Source of the DNA: Gracilinema caldarium | GTDB taxonomy: Bacteria; Spirochaetota; Spirochaetia; Treponematales; Breznakiellaceae | Assembly (NCBI RefSeq): GCF_029265695.1 | Contig: NZ_JAJUHW010000006.1 | Location: forward strand, 1-64,000 | Length of the DNA stretch: 64,000 bases | Direction of reading: 5' to 3' | Shown here: positions 29,433 through 37,799 of the stretch, piece after piece | Position numbering within the stretch: position 1 is the first letter of the stretch | How the letters are laid out: each line of letters begins with the position of its first letter | Program-made: the position numbers and the translations under genes | The notes under the pieces: model-generated | Databases searched by the model: none | The model's input: only the letters and a program-made list of their open reading frames with translations | What the model was told of the DNA's origin: nothing

Positions 29433-29650
29433 AAGGTATCGTAAAAAATCTGATGCTTTTATTCATCAGATTTTATCAAAAGGCTATCTCTCCCCTCTTT
29501 CCTCCCTCATGTCGGTATACACCGACGTGTTCACATTATACCTATGAGGCAATTCAAAAATATGGTCCATTAAAAGGACTTTGGCTGGGAATAAAGAGAA
29601 TACTCCGGTGTCATCCGTTTCATCCCGGCGGATATGATCCGGTACCCTAA
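29429..29650 (+). CDS. yidD: Membrane insertion efficiency factor YidD
   Basis: A 73-residue membrane-associated protein that assists YidC-dependent insertion. The family signature is clear: [28 protein letters not shown] with its conserved cysteines, and the C-terminal [16 protein letters not shown] 29429 overlaps the rnpA stop as GTGA, giving coupled translation. It sits in the standard position between rnpA and yidC. Confidence 0.95.
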   Translation: MKGIVKNLMLLFIRFYQKAISPLFPPSCRYTPTCSHYTYEAIQKYGPLKGLWLGIKRILRCHPFHPGGYDPVP

Positions 29651-29670
29651 TATAACATCGAGGAATTTTG

Positions 29671-31494
29671 ATGGACGAAGAAAAACGAATACTTTTAGCC
29701 GTAGTGCTTTCTGTGGTGGTTATTTCCGGAAGTTTTATGCTTCAGAGCTATTTTGCTCCTCCTCCAAAGACACCGGTTACCACGACTGAACAACCCCAAA
29801 AGCTTGATTCCCAAGGGAATACCAAAATTGCTGAATCCAGCAACGGAACTAATCTTACCAACAGTACTTCTTCAGATCCTCTGGTTTTTGTTCCTGAAAC
29901 GGCGGTTTCAAATGTTCCTGTAGCGGAAGAAAAAATCACAATTGAAACAAACCTTGTTCGGGTCGTACTTTCAAATAAGGGTGGGGACATTCTTTCTTAT
30001 AAGCTGAAGGAGCATAAGGACCAGAATGATTTTGTAGAAATGGTGCTTCCTACAGATGAGGAATCCCATGCCTTTACCCTTGCCTTTGGTGGTATTGATG
30101 CTAAACCTAGAACTGAGTTTTTTAATATAAATAGGATTTCTGACACGGTGGTGGAATTCTACCGGGACTATACACTGCCAAAAGGTGAATCAAACGGCGG
30201 TTCCGGTGAAAATGCTACGTTCCGGCTCATCAAACGGTACGAATTTAAAAACAACGATTATATGTTTGAGCTTTCCGTCACCTTGGACGGCGGTTACTCT
30301 GTGCCGAGCCTAAACTTTTCCGGTGTTGCCTACACAATCGAATTTGGCCCCCAGATTGGTCCGAAATTTGAAAAACTGGACCAGCGGTATGATTACCGAC
30401 ACTACTATACCTATACAAACGGTAAACAAAAGACTGAAAAGGTAGACAAAAAAGCGCCTACCCTCATCAATTCAAGAATATCCTGGGCCGCTATTGCCGG
30501 AAAATATTTTACGTTTATAGCCGTTCCTGATGCGACTAATTATACCTATGCCTTTTCTTCCATACCGGTTCAAGGTTTGCAGGATACATCGCGGTTCTAC
30601 ATAATTAGGCCTGCTTTGAATGGTTCTCGGACTACCGATGTGCTCCGTTTTTATCTTGGGCCTAAGACCCAGAAAGCTTTGGCCGCCTATGATGTGAGCG
30701 ACAAGAATGCATTTAAGCTGAGCGGTATGAACATGACCAGCGTGGCCAATACGAGCGGTATTCTTGGCCCGGTAGAAACAGTGTTGAAATGGTTCCTGCT
30801 TATCTTTTATAAAATAATTCCCAACTACGGTGTTTCGATTATTCTTTTAACTATCCTCGTTAAGCTTCTGATGTTCCCCTTAACGAAAAAGGGGTCCGAG
30901 TCTACTATTCGCATGCAGGAGCTGTCGCCGAAAATTAAGGAAATTCAGGAGAAGTATAAAGATAATCCGAACAAAATGAATGCGGAAATGGCGGAGCTGT
31001 ATAAAAAGGAAGGCTATAATCCCATGGCGGGATGTCTGCCCATGTTGCTCCAGATTCCGATATTCTTTGCCATGTATAATCTTTTTAACAATCATTTTGA
31101 TCTGCGGGGCGCACTCTTTATCCCTGGATGGATCCCTGATTTGTCGTTGCCCGAATCTGTGTTTAGTTTCGCACCATATAAAATTCCGATTTTGAACTGG
31201 AGCGATATACGCTTATTGCCCTTTATATATCTTGTTTCCCAGCTCTTGTATGGCAAGGTGACCCAGACTCCGGATCAGCAAAATAACTCACAAATGAAGA
31301 TTATGCTGTATGCAATGCCGATCATGTTCTTCTTCATTCTCTATGATGTTCCGTCGGGTCTCTTGGTGTACTGGATCATGTCGAACCTGCTTACTTTGGT
31401 GCAGCAGATGATTATAAACCAGTATCTTGCGAGGCATAAGGCGTCCCGTGCCGCCCCAGAGCCGGTAATAGCACCGAAGCGGAAAAAACGATAA
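29671..31494 (+). CDS. yidC: Membrane protein insertase YidC
   Basis: A 607-residue insertase. It has an N-terminal helix (residues about 5-27), a long periplasmic domain to about 365, and the C-terminal five-helix insertase core with GVSIILLTILVKLLMFPLT, MQELSPKIKEIQEKY and PMAGCLPMLLQIPIFFAMY. The large periplasmic domain is the Gram-negative form. ATG 29671 is preferred over TTG 29668 because GAGGAA lies 6 nt upstream of it. Confidence 0.96.
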   Translation: MDEEKRILLAVVLSVVVISGSFMLQSYFAPPPKTPVTTTEQPQKLDSQGNTKIAESSNGTNLTNSTSSDPLVFVPETAVSNVPVAEEKITIETNLVRVVLSNKGGDILSYKLKEHKDQNDFVEMVLPTDEESHAFTLAFGGIDAKPRTEFFNINRISDTVVEFYRDYTLPKGESNGGSGENATFRLIKRYEFKNNDYMFELSVTLDGGYSVPSLNFSGVAYTIEFGPQIGPKFEKLDQRYDYRHYYTYTNGKQKTEKVDKKAPTLINSRISWAAIAGKYFTFIAVPDATNYTYAFSSIPVQGLQDTSRFYIIRPALNGSRTTDVLRFYLGPKTQKALAAYDVSDKNAFKLSGMNMTSVANTSGILGPVETVLKWFLLIFYKIIPNYGVSIILLTILVKLLMFPLTKKGSESTIRMQELSPKIKEIQEKYKDNPNKMNAEMAELYKKEGYNPMAGCLPMLLQIPIFFAMYNLFNNHFDLRGALFIPGWIPDLSLPESVFSFAPYKIPILNWSDIRLLPFIYLVSQLLYGKVTQTPDQQNNSQMKIMLYAMPIMFFFILYDVPSGLLVYWIMSNLLTLVQQMIINQYLARHKASRAAPEPVIAPKRKKR

Positions 31495-31525
31495 ATGAGC
31501 ATTATCTCTTGCGAGGAGTATTCGT

Positions 31526-32212
31526 ATGACATATGAATTTGAAGGCCGGACCGAAAAGGAGGCCATTGATCGAGCTGCAGAGGAATTAAGACTAGAAAAG
31601 GATCAGTTTGATGTAGAGATCCTAGAAACCCAACGATCTACCCTGTTTAAAAAAGGCTTTGTCCGTATTCGGGTGCATACGGATGAACCGGTAACGCTTT
31701 CCAAAGAAACCACTGTTTCAAAACCGGTGTATGGAGATCCGGAGCCTAAAAATGATTTTGAAACCAATTTGGTGAACTTTGTTACGGATCTTATTGAAAA
31801 AATGGGTTATCCAGGAAAAGTTTCTATTTTATTCCGGGAAGAAAAGAAAATAGGACTTAAAATTGATTCTGAACATTCTTCTATTCTTATTGGGAAAAAG
31901 GGAAAAAACCTTGACGCCCTTCAGCTGCTTGCAAATATATATGCAAGCAAATTGGGTTATGATGATATGCGGGTAATTCTGGATGCTGAAAATTACCGTA
32001 TTCGTCGTGAAGAGTCCCTTGTTCGTCTTGCCTATTCGGTGGCAGACAAGGTGCGGGAGAGCCGCGGTTCTATTTTGCTTGAACCCATGAACCCCTTTGA
32101 ACGAAGGCTTATTCACACAACCCTGAATGATATTGCGGATGTGGAAACAAAAAGTGAAGGTGAAGGACTGTATAAACAGGTCCGGGTATTTTATAAAGGT
32201 ACCCGTCATTAA
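31526..32212 (+). CDS. khpB: RNA-binding protein KhpB/Jag (Jag-N, KH, R3H)
   Basis: A 228-residue cytoplasmic RNA-binding protein, the usual neighbour of yidC. The Jag-N domain is at residues 1-50 (YEFEGRTEKEAIDRAAEEL), the KH domain centres on GKKGKNLDALQLLAN near 120, and the R3H domain on RREESLVRLAYSVADKV and MNPFERRLIHTTLN near 160-200. A terminator hairpin follows the stop, closing the origin-proximal operon. Confidence 0.94.
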   Translation: MTYEFEGRTEKEAIDRAAEELRLEKDQFDVEILETQRSTLFKKGFVRIRVHTDEPVTLSKETTVSKPVYGDPEPKNDFETNLVNFVTDLIEKMGYPGKVSILFREEKKIGLKIDSEHSSILIGKKGKNLDALQLLANIYASKLGYDDMRVILDAENYRIRREESLVRLAYSVADKVRESRGSILLEPMNPFERRLIHTTLNDIADVETKSEGEGLYKQVRVFYKGTRH

Positions 32213-32238
32213 ACGGGTTATACAGTTTTAATGATACC

Positions 32239-32284
32239 AAGGCCGGTTTCATCATGGTTTTGATGAAGTCGGCCTTATCTTTTT
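32239..32284 (+). terminator. Intrinsic terminator after khpB
   Basis: Arms 32239-32253 and 32262-32276 form a 15-bp stem with two imperfect pairs (AAGGCC...GGCCTT ends) and an 8-nt loop, followed by ATCTTTTT. It precedes the next gene by only about 20 nt. Confidence 0.8.
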
Positions 32285-32304
32285 AGGAGAAAGGAAATAA
32301 AAAA

Positions 32305-33096
32305 ATGAAAAAGATTTTTATTGTTATGTTCTTAGCACTCTCTTTGTTCGGACAATTAGGCGCGGCTAGTATTTCGGATTTTATTTCAAAAGAAACTTTT
32401 GTTTTATTGCAGAAGGATCAAAAAATCGTAAATGTTTCGACTAGCAATATGCAGGCTCTGTATGTGCCAAATAATGGACTCCAAAAAAAACTTGTACAGG
32501 AAATAATTGAAACTATTCATCCGACCTTATTGGTAGAAAACTTGTATTTGTACCGAAAACCAGCCTCTAAAATAGGAATGGTGTGGCTTCCTGCAGAACA
32601 GCTGCGGCTTTTCAATAATATTCGCTCAATTAGCACCCTGACTGGTATTGAATATTATTCGGCTAGCAGGAAAAAAATGCGCACCTTTTATGAGTTTTCA
32701 ACGGTGATTGATAATCTGGAAAATAAAAAGACCGTCGCTGATCCTGTTGTAAGTTCGCTTCCGAATGAATCTACCCTTTTCGCCCGTCAGAAAGATTTGA
32801 CCTTTGGGGATAATGTGTACCGGTATGATTATAAAACCACCGAAAACAGCATTGTATTTATACAGACCAACCTCACAACCCTTTCGTACGGAATTATTCC
32901 CCTGGTGCAGAAAGAAAATTTAAAATCCCTCATTGGTATCCTTGATTGTGATGAGGGGCTCCTCCTGTATGCGGCAACCTTTGCAAAGGCAAGCATGATC
33001 CCCGGTGTGGAAGGTAAAATACGTGATTCCTTTGCGAACAGGACCGAAGCGGTTTATAAATGGTTTGTAGAGAAGGCCGATTCGGTATTTAAATAA
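32305..33096 (+). CDS. Hypothetical exported protein
   Basis: A 263-residue protein with a clear signal peptide (MKKIFIVMFLALSLFGQLGA) and no recognised domain. The mature part is soluble-looking, with a YSASRKKMRTFYE segment and an internal repeat-free mix of strands and helices. SD AGGAGAAAGG precedes ATG 32305. It begins right after the khpB terminator, so it relies on read-through or an unseen promoter. Proteins of this shape (short secreted, about 260 residues) are common and uncharacterised in treponemes; that comparison is from memory, not a search. Confidence 0.75.
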   Translation: MKKIFIVMFLALSLFGQLGAASISDFISKETFVLLQKDQKIVNVSTSNMQALYVPNNGLQKKLVQEIIETIHPTLLVENLYLYRKPASKIGMVWLPAEQLRLFNNIRSISTLTGIEYYSASRKKMRTFYEFSTVIDNLENKKTVADPVVSSLPNESTLFARQKDLTFGDNVYRYDYKTTENSIVFIQTNLTTLSYGIIPLVQKENLKSLIGILDCDEGLLLYAATFAKASMIPGVEGKIRDSFANRTEAVYKWFVEKADSVFK

Positions 33097-33097
33097 A

Positions 33098-33135
33098 AAA
33101 AAGGAGTTTTTCGGGAACTTGGCCCGAAAAACTCC
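33098..33135 (-). terminator. Intrinsic terminator after the flagellin gene
   Basis: A perfect 13-bp stem (GGAGTTTTTCGGG at 33103-33115, CCCGAAAAACTCC at 33123-33135) is followed on the minus strand by an eight-T run. It lies between two convergent genes and may act in both directions, but the T-run favours flagellin. Confidence 0.88.
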
Positions 33136-33158
33136 ATCCTTCCTTACCGGTTAAAAAC

Positions 33159-34019
33159 CTACTGGAGCAGCTGCAGTACACCCTGGGATTTCTGGTTAGC
33201 CTGGGCAAGCATTGCATTGCCAGCCTGACTCAGGATTCTGTCTTTGGTGAACTTGACCATTTCATTAGCCATGTTGGTATCGCGGATACGGGATTCTGCG
33301 GCTTGCATGTTTTCTGCTCCGATATCGATACCGCGAATAGCGTGTTCCAGACGGTTCTGGTAGGCTCCCAAATCGGCCCGCTGTTTGTTGACCTTTTTAA
33401 GAGCTTCATCAAGGGTTCCGATGGCACGGTTGGCAGTGTCAGGATCGGCGAGAGAAAGAATAGAATTGTCACCGGCATTGCGGACTCCGAGGCCCTTGGA
33501 TGTCATGGTGCCAATGTACACTCTTTCGCGCTGATCCATGTTGGCTCCAATATGGAACCACATTGAGGCAGTAACAACATTTTCTCCGGTTGCCCGGGCA
33601 AACCGTCCGGTGAGCATATTCATTCCGTTGAACTGTGCATGGGAAGCAATCCGGTCGATTTCGTCTACCAGCTGGGAGACTTCTACCTGGATCTGCATCC
33701 GGTCTTCTGCGGTATAAATACCGTTTGAAGCCTGGACTGCCAGTTCACGGAGTCGCTGAATGATGTCCTGGGATTCCTGCAGATATCCTTCTGCGGTTTG
33801 AATGAAGGAAATACCGTTCGAAGCGTTGGTGGACGCTTGGTTCAAACCGCGGATCTGGCTCCGCATCTTTTCAGATACGGCTAATCCGGAGGCATCATCA
33901 CCGGCGCGGTTAATTCGCATGCCGCTGGAAAGTTTCTCCATACTTTTGTCCATACTGGTCTGAGTAACACGGAGAGACCTGTCAGCATACATGGCGCTCA
34001 GGTTGTGGTTGATAATCAT
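33159..34019 (-). CDS. flaB: Periplasmic flagellin, FlaB class
   Basis: A 286-residue core flagellin of the periplasmic flagellum. The N-terminal D0/D1 region starts [16 protein letters not shown] and contains [20 protein letters not shown]; the C-terminal D1/D0 region ends [20 protein letters not shown]. The short middle region and absence of a signal peptide are typical of spirochaete FlaB, exported by the flagellar type III system. ATG 34019 is used because AAAGGAG lies 8 nt upstream; the GTG at 34028 overlaps that SD. A sigma-28-like promoter lies about 200 bp upstream. Confidence 0.95.
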   Translation of the reverse strand: MIINHNLSAMYADRSLRVTQTSMDKSMEKLSSGMRINRAGDDASGLAVSEKMRSQIRGLNQASTNASNGISFIQTAEGYLQESQDIIQRLRELAVQASNGIYTAEDRMQIQVEVSQLVDEIDRIASHAQFNGMNMLTGRFARATGENVVTASMWFHIGANMDQRERVYIGTMTSKGLGVRNAGDNSILSLADPDTANRAIGTLDEALKKVNKQRADLGAYQNRLEHAIRGIDIGAENMQAAESRIRDTNMANEMVKFTKDRILSQAGNAMLAQANQKSQGVLQLLQ

Positions 34020-34223
34020 AGACTTCACTCCTTTGGCGTTTTCGACGCAAACCGCTTAAGGCGGGTTAGGCGCCGCGGCATCCTTGCCGTTGCTCTACGA
34101 AAAGCTGAAACGTGCCTGGAACCCTCGACCCGCCCGAAAAGGAAGGGTTGAGGATATTGAGGAGCTATTTTACAAATACAGTGGCCCGACGGGCATATAT
34201 TTGCCTTAGTCACCTCATTAAAA

Positions 34224-34251
34224 GTATCGGATTTGCATATTGAGGGCTTTA
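34224..34251 (-). promoter_or_regulatory. Sigma-28 (FliA)-like promoter of flagellin
   Basis: On the minus strand TAAA (34251-34248) is followed after 16 nt by TCCGATAC (34231-34224), close to the consensus TAAA-N15-GCCGATAA. It would give a flagellin leader of about 200 nt. It lies inside the 3' end of no gene, just past the zinc-ribbon gene end at 34264. Confidence 0.7.
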
Positions 34252-34263
34252 CAGAAAAGTATG

Positions 34264-34683
34264 TTATTTTGAAATGCCTGTTTTTCGGCAGCGGGAGCAT
34301 CCGAGTACATGTACATGGGAGCGGCCTGGCTTATCAAACAGACGGGCAACAAGCACCTCTTGCGATGAGAGCGTTGCATTACAAACAGGGCAGATACGTT
34401 TCCGGTCCCCTGATAAGCAATAAATACACCCAAAGATGTGCATGAGCCGGTCCGTACCATTTACAGTAGGAAAGGCTGAAGATTTTACCCGTTCTCCCTC
34501 AGCAAGCTTTGCTCCACAGACTGGACAGGTGCGCGGATCTCCTGGTGTTCCCTCTAGAGGCCCGTTGTAACGGGGGACTGGGTTTTTTGAATTATGAGAA
34601 AAACCAAAAAAGAGTGAATATCCGAAATATAGGAGTACCGTAGCTATTATGATCATCACGAGAATTTGAACTATATCAGCCAT
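34264..34683 (-). CDS. Small membrane protein with paired zinc-ribbon motifs
   Basis: A 139-residue protein with one N-terminal membrane helix (about residues 5-27) and a cytoplasmic tail carrying four pairs of cysteines: CPVCGAK, FGCIYCL, CPVCNAT and LGCSRCRK. These look like two zinc ribbons built as CxxC...CxxC. No family is recognised beyond this. It lies upstream of flagellin on the same strand. A perfect TATAAT (34702-34697) sits 13 nt before ATG 34683 with no SD, so the leader would be only about 6 nt. Confidence 0.75.
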   Translation of the reverse strand: MADIVQILVMIIIATVLLYFGYSLFFGFSHNSKNPVPRYNGPLEGTPGDPRTCPVCGAKLAEGERVKSSAFPTVNGTDRLMHIFGCIYCLSGDRKRICPVCNATLSSQEVLVARLFDKPGRSHVHVLGCSRCRKTGISK

Positions 34684-34795
34684 GATTTTAATGCTGATTA
34701 TACAGTATTGTGATACAGAAAGAAATGAGCCAATTTTAAAAGTTCGCTGCTTTTCTCTGGCGAATTGCCTGCTAGCCGACCAAGGGTAATACAGA

Positions 34796-34801
34796 TATAC
34801 T
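34796..34801 (+). promoter_or_regulatory. -10 element of a leaderless promoter for rsmI
   Basis: TATACT lies 7 nt before GTG 34809; no SD is visible and no good -35 at the normal spacing. Transcription would begin at or next to the start codon. Confidence 0.5.
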
Positions 34802-34808
34802 GTAAATT

Positions 34809-35501
34809 GTGTCTACTTTATATGTAATAGCTACACCGATCGGTAATTTGGGAGATATAAGCTTTCGGGCTGTTGAAATTCTCAAATCGGTTGATGTGGT
34901 AGCCTGCGAAGATACTCGTCAAACTTTAAAATTACTCAACCATCTGGGAATATCCGTGCGGCTTATTTCCTGTAGAGCCCACAATGAAGGTATTGCAGCC
35001 GAAAAAGTGATTAACCTTTTAAATGAAGGTTTAACGGTTGCTTATGCAAGCGATGCGGGAACCCCTGGAGTGAGCGATCCTGGAGCTGTTCTGGTTCGAT
35101 TGGTGGCCGAAGCGGGGCATAATGTTATTCCAATTCCTGGTCCTTCTGCTTTTGCATCCCTTGTGAGTGTGGCTGGAGGTCTCGATAAGACGGTAATTTT
35201 TGAGGGTTTTCTTTCTCCAAAGCCAGGACGGCGGAGAGCGAGGCTTCAGGAGCTCTTGAATACAGACTCTGCATTTGTTATTTATGAATCACCATTCAGG
35301 ATACTTAAGTTTTTGGAGGATCTTGCCGATCTTGATAAGGACCGATATCTCTGTGTGGGCCGTGAAATGACCAAGATGCATGAAGAGTACTTGCGTGGAT
35401 CCGTAGCGGAAATCTTGGGTATTTTGCAGTCCAGGGAGACGCAAAAAGGCGAATTTTCGGTGTATGTATCTGGCAAGAAAAAGGATAAACTATTAGAATA
35501 A
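34809..35501 (+). CDS. rsmI: 16S rRNA (cytidine-1402-2'-O)-methyltransferase
   Basis: A 230-residue SAM-dependent methyltransferase that modifies C1402 in the ribosomal P site. Family motifs present are the N-terminal YVIATPIGNLGDISFRAVE, ACEDTRQTLKLLNHLGI, YASDAGTPGVSDPG and PGPSAFASLVSVAG, then FEGFLSPKPGRRRARL. The usual C-terminal extension is short. GTG 34809 has no SD and is probably the 5' end of the mRNA. flgM follows after 42 nt. Confidence 0.95.
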   Translation: MSTLYVIATPIGNLGDISFRAVEILKSVDVVACEDTRQTLKLLNHLGISVRLISCRAHNEGIAAEKVINLLNEGLTVAYASDAGTPGVSDPGAVLVRLVAEAGHNVIPIPGPSAFASLVSVAGGLDKTVIFEGFLSPKPGRRRARLQELLNTDSAFVIYESPFRILKFLEDLADLDKDRYLCVGREMTKMHEEYLRGSVAEILGILQSRETQKGEFSVYVSGKKKDKLLE

Positions 35502-35543
35502 AAGGGCCGATGTAATATCTATACGGCAAGGCAGGATGAAGTT

Positions 35544-35828
35544 ATGACAGTTGACAGAATTGGTTCCATTGATCCTATTCAAAACAGCAAAAAGACGGGA
35601 AAACCCGAAGCGGTTCACAAAAAAGGTTCCGCCGATTCGGTGTCTTTGTCCAATGAAGCTGTCGAGAAGGGGGACTTATATCAGGCTATCGAACTGGTAT
35701 CATCAGCCTCAGACGTCCGTATGGATAAAATTGCTGAACTGAAACAGAAAATCAACGATCCATCCTATATAAACGATACGGTTATAAACAAAACTGCCGA
35801 AAAGATCATGGATCTGTTCGGTTTATGA
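35544..35828 (+). CDS. flgM: Anti-sigma-28 factor FlgM
   Basis: A 94-residue FlgM protein, which holds sigma-28 inactive until the flagellar hook is finished. The N-terminal half is polar and probably unfolded (IQNSKKTGKPEAVHKK), the middle contains DSVSLSNEA, and the C-terminal sigma-binding part reads VRMDKIAELKQKINDP followed by a helix with TAEKIMDLFG. Its place about 1.5 kb from flaB, whose promoter looks sigma-28-dependent, fits its job. Confidence 0.88.
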   Translation: MTVDRIGSIDPIQNSKKTGKPEAVHKKGSADSVSLSNEAVEKGDLYQAIELVSSASDVRMDKIAELKQKINDPSYINDTVINKTAEKIMDLFGL

Positions 35829-35831
35829 TCT

Positions 35832-36977
35832 ATGCCGGATATCTCCTTTAAACTGGATCCAAAAATAATTATTGGCCCTGAAACGGTTAATAGGCTTGGC
35901 GGTATTTGCTCTGAGTATGGAAGCAGGGTTGTTCTGGTAACAGAACAGGTTCTATACGAAAATAAAATAATTGATCGCGTTGTTCAGGTTCTGGAAGATT
36001 CTCAGGTAGAAACAATAGTATTTGATGAAATTCCTCCCCAGGCTACTGCTGAGATTGCAGAACAGGTAGCTGAACTTGCCCGCGGCGGACGTTGCAGCGC
36101 CATTATTGGCCTTGGGGGATTAAAAACCCAGGCTATTAGCCGGCTTGCTTCCATGCTTAAAGAAGCTGGCGCTTATTTATTTGATTTACTTGACGGTCTT
36201 ATGGCTGAATGGAACTGCCTGCCCTATATTGCGGTTCCCACAAGCGGCAGGGACCCTTTTTTATTTTCCGATCGTTTTATCGCCGTAGATCCCCGGGATC
36301 GGTCGGTTAAGATCGTGCGGACACCTCCAGGCCTCTGTGTTGCTGCTATTATTGACAGTGGTGTTTCTGAACTCTTGTCCGATAAATTTGCTGCTACCGT
36401 AGCTTTTGATGGCCTCTGTGTTGCGATAGAATCATATTGTTCTACAAAAGCTAATTTTCTTTCCGATGCTATTCTTGAACAGGCCATTGCATCATACGGT
36501 CATATTTTGGATTCCTTTTCGGAGAACCGAACCTTTGATTTGGTCGGTAATTCATCTCATGCAGGTTTTTTAACTGCCCTTGGTTCTGCGGTCAGCGCCC
36601 CTGGTATCGGTACCGCATTAGCGTACGCCTTAAACGGCCGTTTCCCTGTAGCAAAATCGTGGTGTTCTACTGTTTTATTGCCCCATATAATGGAACGTCT
36701 TGTTCCTGCTCGGCCTGAAAAATTAGCAAAGATTGCCGAATTGCTCGGAGAACCCGTAACGGGGGTGCCGGTAGCAGAGGCTGCAAGCCTTGCTGTTGAT
36801 GGGGTACGGCGAAGAATGGGTGTTTTATCTGTTCCAGCTCGGCTTAAGGATTTTAATCTGGTTTTAGATCGGCTCGTTCCGGTGGCAGAAACTGCCCGCA
36901 GTCTCGATTTTATTGCCTATTCTCCAAGGCCGATCACCAGCGATGAAGCCTACGATATACTGAAACAGGCATTTTAA
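35832..36977 (+). CDS. Iron-ADH-fold protein lacking the metal-binding histidines
   Basis: A 381-residue member of the iron-containing alcohol dehydrogenase / glycerol dehydrogenase fold. The N-terminal nucleotide domain (IIGPETVNRL, GLGGLKTQAI in place of GGGS..D..K) and C-terminal helical domain (FDGLCVAIESYCS, GTALAYALNGRF, LLPHIMERL) align well with the family. Of the four usual metal ligands only Asp193 remains; the three histidine positions are Val197, Thr261 and about Lys275. It is therefore unlikely to bind iron or act as a normal dehydrogenase. It starts 3 nt after flgM, suggesting coexpression. Confidence 0.8.
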   Translation: MPDISFKLDPKIIIGPETVNRLGGICSEYGSRVVLVTEQVLYENKIIDRVVQVLEDSQVETIVFDEIPPQATAEIAEQVAELARGGRCSAIIGLGGLKTQAISRLASMLKEAGAYLFDLLDGLMAEWNCLPYIAVPTSGRDPFLFSDRFIAVDPRDRSVKIVRTPPGLCVAAIIDSGVSELLSDKFAATVAFDGLCVAIESYCSTKANFLSDAILEQAIASYGHILDSFSENRTFDLVGNSSHAGFLTALGSAVSAPGIGTALAYALNGRFPVAKSWCSTVLLPHIMERLVPARPEKLAKIAELLGEPVTGVPVAEAASLAVDGVRRRMGVLSVPARLKDFNLVLDRLVPVAETARSLDFIAYSPRPITSDEAYDILKQAF

Positions 36978-36983
36978 GCATCT

Positions 36984-37799
36984 ATGATTACAATTGAAAA
37001 ATTGCGCAAACTTCCCCGGCATCAGCGCTTGCATAAAATTGAAAAGATATTGACCCAATATGAGTATCAACTCGTGGGGAAGCCTCTGAGCTCCGAATTG
37101 ATACACGGTTCCTATATTATCGACGTCGTCCGATTATTGACTTTTGATAATGATTTTGAAGATGCGACACGGCTCTATATTACTAAATTATTAGATGAAA
37201 TGAAGGATGAATCTGATCAAAGACCCTTTGTTAATAAAATTCGTCATGTGCTTCTTACCGTATGTGGTACTACGGTAGCTGATTGGGATTTTATAGATGA
37301 TGAGGGAAAATTAAACTCACAAATCCGTAAGATTTTGCCAGGAGTACAGGTTTTTCTAGAGGATATACGATCACCCTTTAATGTAGGATCTATTTTCAGG
37401 ACCGCAGAGTGCTTTGGTGCAGAAAAACTCTATTTATCACCCTTTTGTGCAGATCCGCTTCATCCAAGGGCAGAACGAAGCGCTATGGGCTGTGTGCGAT
37501 CTCTATCCTGGGAACGCAGGTCGCTGGATTCTTTTGAAGGCCCGCTCTTTGCCCTTGAAACCGGGGGCACACCGCTGGATCAGTTTAAATTTCCAGAAAA
37601 AGCAACGATGATAATTGGATCTGAAGAGCTGGGGGTCTCATCAGAGGCGTTGCACCGGGCAGATGCCTCCTTAGGAAGGCTATCTATACCCACCATCGGC
37701 GCAAAGGGTTCTCTTAATGTAGGCGTTGCTTTTGGAATAGCTATGCAGCGATGGATGGAGTATATTCTTAAACCCGGCTCCGCTGATTCTCCCGTTTAA
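36984..37799 (+). CDS. TrmH/SpoU-family RNA 2'-O-methyltransferase
   Basis: A 271-residue SPOUT methyltransferase. The N-terminal 110 residues are a helical extension of unknown role, and the C-terminal domain contains the three SpoU motifs: FLEDIRSPFNVGSIFRTAECFGA near residue 125, TMIIGSEELGVS near 210, and IPTIGAKGSLNVGVAFGIAM near 235. Substrate (rRNA or tRNA) cannot be told from sequence. Its stop overlaps the convergent HDOD gene by 32 bp. Confidence 0.9.
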   Translation: MITIEKLRKLPRHQRLHKIEKILTQYEYQLVGKPLSSELIHGSYIIDVVRLLTFDNDFEDATRLYITKLLDEMKDESDQRPFVNKIRHVLLTVCGTTVADWDFIDDEGKLNSQIRKILPGVQVFLEDIRSPFNVGSIFRTAECFGAEKLYLSPFCADPLHPRAERSAMGCVRSLSWERRSLDSFEGPLFALETGGTPLDQFKFPEKATMIIGSEELGVSSEALHRADASLGRLSIPTIGAKGSLNVGVAFGIAMQRWMEYILKPGSADSPV

